This document shows, in pieces, positions 1 through 5,076 of a stretch of DNA of 6,139 bases. The DNA is from Bacillota bacterium. Lineage in GTDB: Bacteria; Bacillota; Clostridia; Lachnospirales; Lachnospiraceae. A program made the position numbers and the translations under genes. The DNA is taken from assembly GCA_023414985.1 (NCBI GenBank), contig JAEZLY010000242.1:1-6139 (forward strand). Direction: 5' to 3'. Every line of letters begins with the position of its first letter. Position 1 is the first letter of the stretch. The notes under the pieces are model-generated. The model did no database searches. It was given only the letters and a program-made list of their open reading frames with translations, and was not told where the DNA came from.

Positions 1-237
1 ATGGGTTAAGATCATAATCTCCACACCGGCCGCATCACCGGAATCGATACATTTCTGTTCCAGCTCCTCTTTTTCTGAAGAAGAGAGCAGACCAGCCTCA
101 TCATAGATATGCTGTGTCACTTTAGAATTAGAGGTATCTGATGCATATGCCCTGGAGGGGTTTATGGGAATTGCTGTAACGGCAAGGAACAGGACTGCAA
201 GTAGGGGCAATAACCTTTTACTAATCAGCTTCTTCAT
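1..237 (-). CDS. TPM-domain secreted/membrane protein, N-terminal part (cut by window edge)
   Basis: Only the first 79 residues are in the window; the gene continues beyond position 1. A signal peptide is clear: basic MKKLISKR, a hydrophobic core at about residues 9-23, and a probable AYA cleavage site near residue 32. The mature part begins with HIYDEAGLLSSSEKEELEQK followed by GVEIMILTH, the usual opening of the TPM domain (YgcG/Psb32/MOLO1 superfamily), exported domains linked to membrane-protein quality control or phosphatase activity. Family members usually have about 250-300 residues, often with a C-terminal membrane helix, which cannot be seen here. The ATG at 237-235 overlaps the upstream stop as ATGA. 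An AGGAGGT Shine-Dalgarno lies 8 nt upstream, inside the last codons of the zinc-ribbon gene, so the two are probably translationally coupled. The function is inferred from the family; its association with PspA suggests envelope stress. Confidence 0.8.
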   Translation of the reverse strand, partial: MKKLISKRLLPLLAVLFLAVTAIPINPSRAYASDTSNSKVTQHIYDEAGLLSSSEKEELEQKCIDSGDAAGVEIMILTH

Positions 238-1376
238 GACAGCATACCTCCTAAGATCGTGATAATGCGAAAGAGAGCGAAGCAGCCCGCTGATACGCCT
301 GCGAACCAACTAAATATCTTGGCCTTACTCAGCGGAGGCTTGCCGATGATCTTACCGGTCTGTCCGTTCATCATAAAGATGTGCTCAGCCTGACGATAGT
401 CATAGCATACCATCCATACGGGCATCAGGGTATAATCTGCATGTTTTTTACGGATATTGATGTCCTTTCTGTGATACATTACTGAGGAGTATCCGCTGAT
501 GGTGGAGTTTATGTAGTTGTCTACATAACCGCCGACTCTTTCCTTGATTCGGGGCAGCATATCCTCGTCTGTAAAATCATATTTCTCAGCAATATAGCCT
601 GCGAGATAGGGCATATTAAATTCCTTCAGGTTCTCATAGGAATAGGGCTCCAGCTTATCCATCATATGATCCTCCATCTTACGGGAAGCATCACAGGGAA
701 TGCGGCTGTAACTTAAATCCACCTTGCGATAAACATTATAGAATTTGGTCTCCGTATAGATCCAATCGCTGTCGGAATAGGTTCTGACCCTGGTACAGGT
801 TGCTTCCGCTTCGCCTCGTCCATTGATATCATAAAGCCAGAAGGGAATGTAGAGACCGGTGATATTCTTGATTCTATCCGCGGTCATGAAATCCTTCGGT
901 GTAAGCAGTCCCTTTCTGCACCACTTGACAAAGGCTTCCTGAGCCTGTTCCTTACTGATGGAAAAGGGTATTACCTTCGCGGGAGCCAGATTGCCGCTTA
1001 GACGATCGCTTAATACGACGCCCGCTCCGCAGAAGCTGCAGGTGGTTGCTGCGGTATTCGACTCGGTGATTAATACCGCACCGCAGTTATTGCAATGATA
1101 TTCATGTGCCTCGCCCTCATTGAAGGTGGAGTGACGGCTCGGTTCATCAGAATCATTTGCATCGGCATAATCATGCTCAAAGCCGGAGTTGGCAGCGTTG
1201 ATATCATCGTCATCCGCATCATAATGGATGGTTTCATCCTCATTCTCTCCGGGTTTTGGCATATTCTCAATATTATCCGTTCGTCCGCAGTTGGAACAGC
1301 GAAGCAACCCGGTCTGAGTGTCAAAAGCCATGTCTGACCCGCAATTGGGGCATTTATAGTGAACTACAGTGGACAT
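234..1376 (-). CDS. Membrane-anchored TFIIB-type double zinc-ribbon protein
   Basis: This 380-residue protein has two N-terminal zinc ribbons. The first uses C9/C12 and C27/C30 (CPNCG...CSNCG), the second C95/C98 and C113/C116 (CNNCG...CSFCG). They are separated by a very acidic, low-complexity linker at about residues 44-79 with a DADDDD run. Residues about 130-345 form a globular region with many aromatic residues (for example GLYIPFWLYD and LMPVWMVCYDY). A single hydrophobic segment at about 354-378 suggests C-terminal membrane anchoring with the ribbons in the cytoplasm. Similar proteins in clostridia are annotated as TFIIB-type zinc-ribbon proteins; no biochemical role is firmly known to me. 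The zinc sites could bind protein or nucleic acid. It lies downstream of pspA and overlaps the TPM gene by 4 bp, so a role with PspA at the membrane is inferred. Its ribosome binding site lies in the last copy of a 48-bp repeat. Confidence 0.78.
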   Translation of the reverse strand: MSTVVHYKCPNCGSDMAFDTQTGLLRCSNCGRTDNIENMPKPGENEDETIHYDADDDDINAANSGFEHDYADANDSDEPSRHSTFNEGEAHEYHCNNCGAVLITESNTAATTCSFCGAGVVLSDRLSGNLAPAKVIPFSISKEQAQEAFVKWCRKGLLTPKDFMTADRIKNITGLYIPFWLYDINGRGEAEATCTRVRTYSDSDWIYTETKFYNVYRKVDLSYSRIPCDASRKMEDHMMDKLEPYSYENLKEFNMPYLAGYIAEKYDFTDEDMLPRIKERVGGYVDNYINSTISGYSSVMYHRKDINIRKKHADYTLMPVWMVCYDYRQAEHIFMMNGQTGKIIGKPPLSKAKIFSWFAGVSAGCFALFRIITILGGMLS

Positions 1377-1384
1377 TTTCTAAA

Positions 1385-1392
1385 TCCTCCCT
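1385..1392 (-). promoter_or_regulatory. Ribosome binding site of the zinc-ribbon gene, inside the repeat
   Basis: On the minus strand AGGGAGGA precedes ATTTAGAAA-type spacing and the ATG at 1376. This is the only one of the four AGGGAGGA copies without an adjacent downstream TCCTCCC, so it alone is free of the short junction hairpin. It could still pair with the CCTCCC at 1424-1430 across a loop of roughly 30 nt. Confidence 0.75.
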
Positions 1393-1537
1393 AAAAAGAT
1401 TACACTATGTGAAAACTTACATTGGGAGGATTTCCTCCCTAAAAAGATTACACTATGAGAAAACTTGCATCGGGAGGATTTCCTCCCTAAAAAGATTACA
1501 CTATGAGAAAACTTACATCGGGAGGATTTCCTCCCTA
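1385..1537 (-). repeat. 48-bp tandem repeat array, 3 copies plus partial fourth, in the leader of the zinc-ribbon gene
   Basis: Three head-to-tail units occupy 1385-1432, 1433-1480 and 1481-1528, each exactly 48 bp and differing at only a few positions. A partial fourth unit (1529-1537, TCCTCCCTA on the plus strand) ends the array. On the transcribed minus strand each unit begins with TCCTCCC, continues with an A/T-rich core and ends with TTTTTAGGGAGGA. The GGGAGG of the copy at 1385-1392 is the Shine-Dalgarno of the zinc-ribbon gene, about 9 nt before its ATG. At each unit junction GGGAGG-AAAT-CCTCCC can form a 6-bp GC-rich hairpin that would hide the internal Shine-Dalgarno copies. No spacers separate the units, so this is not a CRISPR array. 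Confidence 0.93.
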
Positions 1538-1543
1538 CCTGAT

Positions 1544-1588
1544 AAATGCCCGCAGATCAGATGTTGTCTGATTTATCTGCGGACATTT
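1544..1588 (-). terminator. Strong hairpin downstream of pspA, probable terminator or attenuator
   Basis: Positions 1544-1557 and 1575-1588 form a 14-bp stem with one mismatch at DNA level. On the pspA transcript that mismatch becomes a U-G wobble, so the stem is unbroken. The 17-nt loop can form a further 4-bp stem (CAGA/TCTG). The 3' arm ends in CATTTATC, so the T-tract is short, and partial read-through into the zinc-ribbon gene is plausible. It begins 23 bp beyond the pspA stop. A processing or stabilising stem is an alternative. Confidence 0.55.
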
Positions 1589-1610
1589 TGTTGCCTGATT
1601 TCAAAATCAA

Positions 1611-2285
1611 TTACTTATTTAAGCTTGCCTTCAAAGCAGCCAGCTCATCGTCCACGCTGGAATTGGTATCATACTTTTCTGTAAGGTCCTCAATTGTCTG
1701 TTCGGAAGAGGAGCGGTTGAGCTCTGCCATAGCGTTGGCCTTATCGAGCGCTTTGTCTGCCATCTCTTCATATTTCTTAAAGCTTGCAATGGAGTTATTG
1801 GCACTCACTACGGAATCACCCATACGGTTGATCCGCTCCTGAGTCTTAGCTACCGCAAGCTTGCCCTTGATCATATCCTTACGGGACTCCAGCTCATTGA
1901 TATCATCTACCAGTTTATCGTGCATCTCGCGCATATGAGTTGCATTGGTATGAGCCAGATTATAGGCTTCCTGAAGCCCTGGCAGCTTAGCGGATAAGGT
2001 TGCCTTCTGCTCAAGGAACTTTCTTGCATCAGCTTCGTTATCTGCTTCCAATGCCTTCACAGCATAGGTCTGCATCTTGTTGACTTCTTCGTTGCATTCA
2101 TCGAATGCTCTTTTTGCTCTCTGCTCTTCAGCCATGATAGTTGCTGTCTCGGATTTTACTTTTCCGAGGTCTGAATTTAAGTTACGAAGACACTGATCGA
2201 TCATTTTCTCAGGATCCTCTGCCTTATCAAGCAGTGCGTTGATGTTGCTGGACATAATGTCTTTGAATCTTGTTAATATACCCAT
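1611..2285 (-). CDS. pspA: PspA/IM30 family phage shock protein A
   Basis: The product is 224 residues, the normal PspA/IM30/LiaH length. PspA proteins are ESCRT-III-like and bind stressed membranes from the cytoplasmic side, forming oligomeric rods or coats that limit leakage. The N-terminal MGILTRFKDIMSSNINALLDK matches the family's amphipathic membrane-binding helix, followed by the typical AEDPEKMIDQ. Residues about 25-180 are almost all helical and charged, with heptad-like spacing as expected for the coiled-coil hairpin. The C-terminal part contains SSVDDELAALKASL, resembling the family's terminal helix. An ATG at 2291 is possible, but it lies only 3 nt after GGAGG; the ATG at 2285 has 9 nt spacing and gives the conserved MGIL start. 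It has its own SigA-type promoter and leads the zinc-ribbon and TPM genes. A LiaH-type name is possible; no pspF or pspBC is in view. Confidence 0.95.
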   Translation of the reverse strand: MGILTRFKDIMSSNINALLDKAEDPEKMIDQCLRNLNSDLGKVKSETATIMAEEQRAKRAFDECNEEVNKMQTYAVKALEADNEADARKFLEQKATLSAKLPGLQEAYNLAHTNATHMREMHDKLVDDINELESRKDMIKGKLAVAKTQERINRMGDSVVSANNSIASFKKYEEMADKALDKANAMAELNRSSSEQTIEDLTEKYDTNSSVDDELAALKASLNK

Positions 2286-2320
2286 GATCATACTCCTCCA
2301 TAAATATTGTTTATTCTCAG

Positions 2321-2340
2321 AAGCCCATCTTTACGGGCTT
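2321..2340 (-). other. Small hairpin in the pspA leader
   Basis: AAGCCC (2321-2326) and GGGCTT (2335-2340) form a perfect 6-bp stem with an 8-nt loop, within the predicted leader of about 70 nt between the pspA promoter and start codon. It has no T-tract on either side, so a terminator is unlikely. It may stabilise the 5' end of the mRNA or be incidental. Confidence 0.4.
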
Positions 2341-2364
2341 TCCTGTTGACTTCTTACAGCTATA

Positions 2365-2393
2365 AGTGTATGCTTAAATACCTGCAACGTCAA
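2365..2393 (-). promoter_or_regulatory. SigA-type promoter for pspA
   Basis: Read on the minus strand, TTGACG (2393-2388) is followed by a 17-bp spacer and TACACT (2370-2365), matching 5 of 6 and 4 of 6 housekeeping consensus bases. Transcription would begin near 2358, about 73 nt before the pspA ATG. No ECF-type motif or obvious PspF/sigma-54 element was seen here. Confidence 0.65.
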
Positions 2394-2449
2394 GTTAAAA
2401 TACAGTTAGAATGGTTAGAGGAAGTTAAAGGCCGCAGGTTGGATTATAG

Positions 2450-2478
2450 TTGTTTTTCCGGTTATACTGGTTTATAAT
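2450..2478 (+). promoter_or_regulatory. SigA-type promoter for the methyltransferase gene
   Basis: TTGTTT (2450-2455), a 17-bp spacer and a perfect TATAAT (2473-2478) form a good housekeeping promoter, with a start point expected near 2485. This rules out translation from the TTG at 2450 for transcripts from this promoter and supports the ATG at 2519. Confidence 0.65.
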
Positions 2479-2518
2479 AGGGAAGAAATACGGAACGGCT
2501 ACAGAAAGTGAGAATGTT

Positions 2519-3382
2519 ATGTGGATTGCTGGTGATTGGAAGGATTATGAGGTTATAGATGCTGCAAAAGGAGAGAAACTGGAACGCTGGGGGGATTATA
2601 TTCTGGTAAGGCCGGATCCGCAGGTCATCTGGGATACGCCGCAGCAGAACAAGGGCTGGAAGAAGCCGAATGCCCATTATCACAGAAGTACTAAGGGCGG
2701 AGGAGAATGGGAATTCTTTGATCTGCCGAAGCAGTGGGATATTACTTATAAGGAGCTGACCTTTCATCTGCAGCCCTTCAGCTTTAAGCATACAGGACTT
2801 TTTCCGGAGCAGGCCGTGAATTGGGACTGGTTCTCGGAGAAAATTAAAAGTGTCAAGGGAAGGCAGATCAAGGTATTGAACCTATTTGCCTATACCGGAG
2901 GAGCTACACTGGCAGCAGCCAAGGCCGGAGCTTCGGTCACTCATGTGGACGCATCCAAGGGAATGGTAACCTGGGCGAAGGAAAATGCAGCTGCTTCAGG
3001 GCTTGGGGAAGCTCCCATCAGATATATTGTAGATGATTGTGTGAAATTCGTGGAAAGGGAAATCCGAAGAGAAAGCAGATACGATGCCATTATTATGGAT
3101 CCGCCCTCCTACGGCAGAGGTCCGAAGGGTGAGATCTGGAAGATTGAAGACAGTATCCATCCCTTTATACAGCTTTGTACGAAGCTATTATCAGACGAGC
3201 CGTTATTCTTCCTGCTGAATTCCTATACCACCGGTCTTCAGGCCGGCGTGCTTTCTTATATGCTTTCCACCGAATTGGGGAAGCGCTTTGGCGGCAAGGT
3301 TACCGCGGATGAAATCGGACTTCCGGTATCGGATAACGGATTGGTACTTCCCTGTGGAGCAAGCGGACGCTGGGAGAAATAA
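2519..3382 (+). CDS. Class I SAM-dependent methyltransferase, RlmI/RlmK-like (COG1092 type)
   Basis: The product is 287 residues from the ATG at 2519. The C-terminal half is a Rossmann-fold methyltransferase. Motif I is at about 119-137 (VLNLFAYTGGATLAAAKAGA), the acidic residue that would hold the SAM ribose is D144 in VTHVDASKG, and motif IV is D194PPSYGRGPKGE. These resemble the RlmI/RlmK group of 23S rRNA cytosine-C5 or guanine-N7 methyltransferases. I see no N-terminal PUA domain, and the catalytic Cys pattern of C5 enzymes is not obvious, so the substrate is unknown; rRNA is an inference. An upstream in-frame TTG at 2450 would add 23 residues (MFFRLYWF...), but it coincides with the -35 box, and the following stretch reads as promoter DNA. 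The ribosome binding site (AAAGTGAG) is weak. The gene is monocistronic, ends at a strong terminator, and is divergent from pspA. Confidence 0.87.
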   Translation: MWIAGDWKDYEVIDAAKGEKLERWGDYILVRPDPQVIWDTPQQNKGWKKPNAHYHRSTKGGGEWEFFDLPKQWDITYKELTFHLQPFSFKHTGLFPEQAVNWDWFSEKIKSVKGRQIKVLNLFAYTGGATLAAAKAGASVTHVDASKGMVTWAKENAAASGLGEAPIRYIVDDCVKFVEREIRRESRYDAIIMDPPSYGRGPKGEIWKIEDSIHPFIQLCTKLLSDEPLFFLLNSYTTGLQAGVLSYMLSTELGKRFGGKVTADEIGLPVSDNGLVLPCGASGRWEK

Positions 3383-3412
3383 TGATACGTAGGCATATTT
3401 TATGTCGTTGAC

Positions 3413-3457
3413 AATAAGAGGAGATAGTGATTGAAGTAATCACTATCTCCTTATTTG
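3413..3457. terminator. Bidirectional rho-independent terminator between convergent genes
   Basis: Positions 3420-3432 and 3438-3450 form a perfect 13-bp stem closed by a 5-nt loop (GAAGT). Flanking AATAAG and CTTATT extend it past one unpaired A. TTATTTGTT follows on the plus strand, and TCTTATTG on the minus strand. It starts 31 bp past the methyltransferase stop and lies 15 bp past the EFR1 gene stop, so it can end both transcripts. Confidence 0.88.
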
Positions 3458-3471
3458 TTCCCGTTGCATAT

Positions 3472-4374
3472 TCAATCCTTTTCCATCAGGTATTTTTTGA
3501 CTCCGGACATACCATAGGAGACCGGGTATTCCTCCAGGTTGATCAGTGCCAATACATTTTTCCCTTTCTGTTCCTCCATCCGATGCTCCAGCTTTTCCAG
3601 CTGATAACCCTTTGGCAGCATGACTATTTTTGAGCAAAATGGAGTAATGGCTTTCTTAGGACAATTGTAGACACATCTTAGGCAGATGACACAATTGTCT
3701 CCGAATTCGGGAAGGAGTTCCTTCCTTCTGATGTTTCCCATTGGGCAGGACTGCTCGCACAACCCGCATCCGCTACAATCCGAACTTACCTTCATGCGTT
3801 TTCCGAACATTCTTGAACCGTATTTTTCTGCTTCCGCAAACGATGACAATACACGGTCAATCGGGTAAGGCTTCCTTCTTCTTACCCTGCCGGATAGAAT
3901 ATCTATAACAATCTGCTTAACTCTCTCCGGCAATGCCTCCAATAAAAGCAGAGAAAGCTCGTCGGGGGTCTCCATGAACAAATTGGCAGGCATCACCAGC
4001 ATTCTCTCGTAGGGTATCCGATAGCCCTTCTGTTTCAGACGGCGAATGGTATGTAGTCGGCAGGCAGTATTCGGAATTACTTCCCCACCGCCGGATACGG
4101 AGATGACAGCTGTCAGGCGACCGTTCCCTTCCGGTAGCTTGCTGATAAAATCATAGATCGGTTTCGGCGCATTCAACGCATATACAGGATAAAGAACTAT
4201 CAGCATATCGGTAGCTTCATAATGATAGGGATTTCTTGCATGAAGCTCATGGCAGCGGGCTGCAGTACCCTGTTCGTGAAAAGTCGCGGACAATAAATCG
4301 GCTGCCCTTTTGGTACCGCCGGTACCTGAAAAATAGACAATTTCCACACTTTTCGGCCTTTTATAGGAACTCAT
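3472..4374 (-). CDS. EFR1-type flavodoxin/ferredoxin fusion protein
   Basis: The product is 300 residues and combines two redox modules. Residues about 9-160 form a flavodoxin-like domain, opening with IVYFSGTGGTKRAADLL, whose SGTGGT (16-21) is the FMN phosphate-binding loop. Residues 200-239 carry two 4Fe-4S motifs of the CxxCxxCxxxCP form: C200/C203/C206/C210 and C228/C231/C234/C238, as in bacterial 2[4Fe-4S] ferredoxins. This order matches the EFR1 family common in clostridia. It probably passes electrons between FMN and iron-sulfur clusters in the cytoplasm; partner and substrate are unknown to me. The ATG at 4374 follows GCGAGGT with 7 nt spacing and puts the P-loop at the usual distance from the N-terminus. 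The gene is monocistronic, with its own promoter, convergent with the methyltransferase and divergent from the sigma factor. The C-terminal 60 residues are charged and lack an obvious domain. Confidence 0.9.
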   Translation of the reverse strand: MSSYKRPKSVEIVYFSGTGGTKRAADLLSATFHEQGTAARCHELHARNPYHYEATDMLIVLYPVYALNAPKPIYDFISKLPEGNGRLTAVISVSGGGEVIPNTACRLHTIRRLKQKGYRIPYERMLVMPANLFMETPDELSLLLLEALPERVKQIVIDILSGRVRRRKPYPIDRVLSSFAEAEKYGSRMFGKRMKVSSDCSGCGLCEQSCPMGNIRRKELLPEFGDNCVICLRCVYNCPKKAITPFCSKIVMLPKGYQLEKLEHRMEEQKGKNVLALINLEEYPVSYGMSGVKKYLMEKD

Positions 4375-4430
4375 AGTAATACCTCGCTTTGGGAAATAAT
4401 ATAGGTATGATTTATTATACTAAGTTTACT

Positions 4431-4459
4431 ATTATAAAATAATAAAACTTCTCTGTAAC
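4431..4459 (-). promoter_or_regulatory. Probable SigA-type promoter for the EFR1 gene
   Basis: On the minus strand GTTACA (4459-4454) lies 17 bp before a perfect TATAAT (4436-4431), giving a leader of about 50 nt. A second TATAAT at 4419-4414 has only a weak TTATTT at the -35 position. The -35 box is the same six base pairs that read as TGTAAC in the opposite, ECF-type promoter. Confidence 0.55.
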
Positions 4460-4480
4460 TTTTCCTATGTGCTGATCGTC
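4454..4480 (+). promoter_or_regulatory. ECF-type promoter upstream of the sigma factor gene (probable autoregulation)
   Basis: TGTAAC (4454-4459), a 17-bp spacer and CGTC (4477-4480) match the promoter form recognised by Bacillus SigX/SigM/SigV-type ECF factors (TGWAAC-N16/17-CGWM). Since ECF factors often transcribe their own operon, this is a likely target of the downstream gene product. The transcript would start near 4487, about 47 nt before the ATG. Confidence 0.68.
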
Positions 4481-4533
4481 TTTATTATAGTACACGAACC
4501 TATGGAAGACAATAGGCAGGAAGGGGGCGCAGG

Positions 4534-5076
4534 ATGGATAAGAACGAGAATGAAGGAAAATATTTTGAGACCTTATGCGCAGATAACTGGAAGGAGCTTT
4601 ACCGTTTTGTTTATTATAAGGTCCAAAACAGGGAAGAGGCGCTGGATATTACCCAGGAGGCTTATGCCAGAGCAATGGCCTATCGGAAAGGGAACGGCGA
4701 AAAAGTCATTGATTACAGCAGCTATCTTCGGACAATCTCGCTGAACATCATTCGGGATAATTGGCGGCAGAATAAGCGTAGAGGGAAACTGCAGAACATA
4801 GAAGAAGTCAGCCCGGAGGTAATGGCTGTCGGGGACTTTACTGAGCTGGCTGCGGAACGTACCATTCTGAAGGAGGCACTGAGCAGGCTGACGCCGGAAC
4901 AACGGGAGGTGGTAGAGCTCAGAATTATAAAAGGATATTCGGTTATGGAGGCTGCTAAAATCATGGCTCGGAAGGAAGGGACCATAAGAGTGCTTCAGTA
5001 CCGGGCTGTGAAGGCATTGTCGGAAATTCTAAAGGAGTCCGAAGGGAAGAAGATAAGGAGGGAACGGAATGAATAG
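4534..5076 (+). CDS. ECF-subfamily RNA polymerase sigma factor
   Basis: The product is 180 residues, a normal ECF size. Region 2 spans about 17-82: WKELYRFVYYKVQNREEALDITQEAYARAM binds core polymerase and melts the -10 element, ending in YLRTISLNIIRDNWRQNKRR. Region 4 spans about 112-166: LKEALSRLTPEQREVVELRIIKGYSVMEAAKIM followed by KEGTIRVLQYRAVKAL, the helix-turn-helix that reads the -35 box. Regions 1 and 3 are absent, as expected. An AGGAAGGGGG stretch (4518-4527) precedes the ATG by 6 nt. The stop lies inside the next gene (8-bp overlap), the usual sigma/anti-sigma arrangement with coupled translation. The basic tail KKIRRERNE is encoded over the next gene's Shine-Dalgarno. An ECF-type promoter upstream suggests autoregulation. 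The exact ECF group and stimulus cannot be told; envelope stress is inferred from the partner. Confidence 0.95.
   Translation: MDKNENEGKYFETLCADNWKELYRFVYYKVQNREEALDITQEAYARAMAYRKGNGEKVIDYSSYLRTISLNIIRDNWRQNKRRGKLQNIEEVSPEVMAVGDFTELAAERTILKEALSRLTPEQREVVELRIIKGYSVMEAAKIMARKEGTIRVLQYRAVKALSEILKESEGKKIRRERNE

Noticed and set aside
1385..1528. Possible promoter inside each repeat (TGTAAT on the minus strand, TACACT on the plus strand)
   Set aside because: No acceptable -35 box lies 15-18 bp upstream on either strand.
1385..1537. Possible CRISPR array
   Set aside because: Units are directly adjacent with no unique spacers, and no cas gene is present.
1256..1684. Plus-strand open frame of 142 codons containing a repeated 16-residue unit (SLKRLHYEKTYIGRIS)
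   Set aside because: The repetition only reflects the 48-bp DNA repeat being a multiple of three. The frame runs antisense through the zinc-ribbon gene start and the pspA end, and it has no ribosome binding site.
2462..2791. Minus-strand open frame of 109 codons
   Set aside because: It is antisense to the methyltransferase, matches no family and crosses the mapped promoter.
3408..3413. TTGACA just after the methyltransferase gene, resembling a -35 box
   Set aside because: No -10 element follows at the right distance; the downstream DNA is the terminator stem.
4308..4326. Two GGTACC palindromes close together
   Set aside because: They fall in the codons for the conserved SGTGGT FMN loop of the EFR1 protein, so coding constraint explains them.
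4469..4744. Plus-strand open frame of 91 codons overlapping the sigma gene start
   Set aside because: It is out of frame with the conserved sigma domain, lacks a ribosome binding site and begins inside the ECF promoter.
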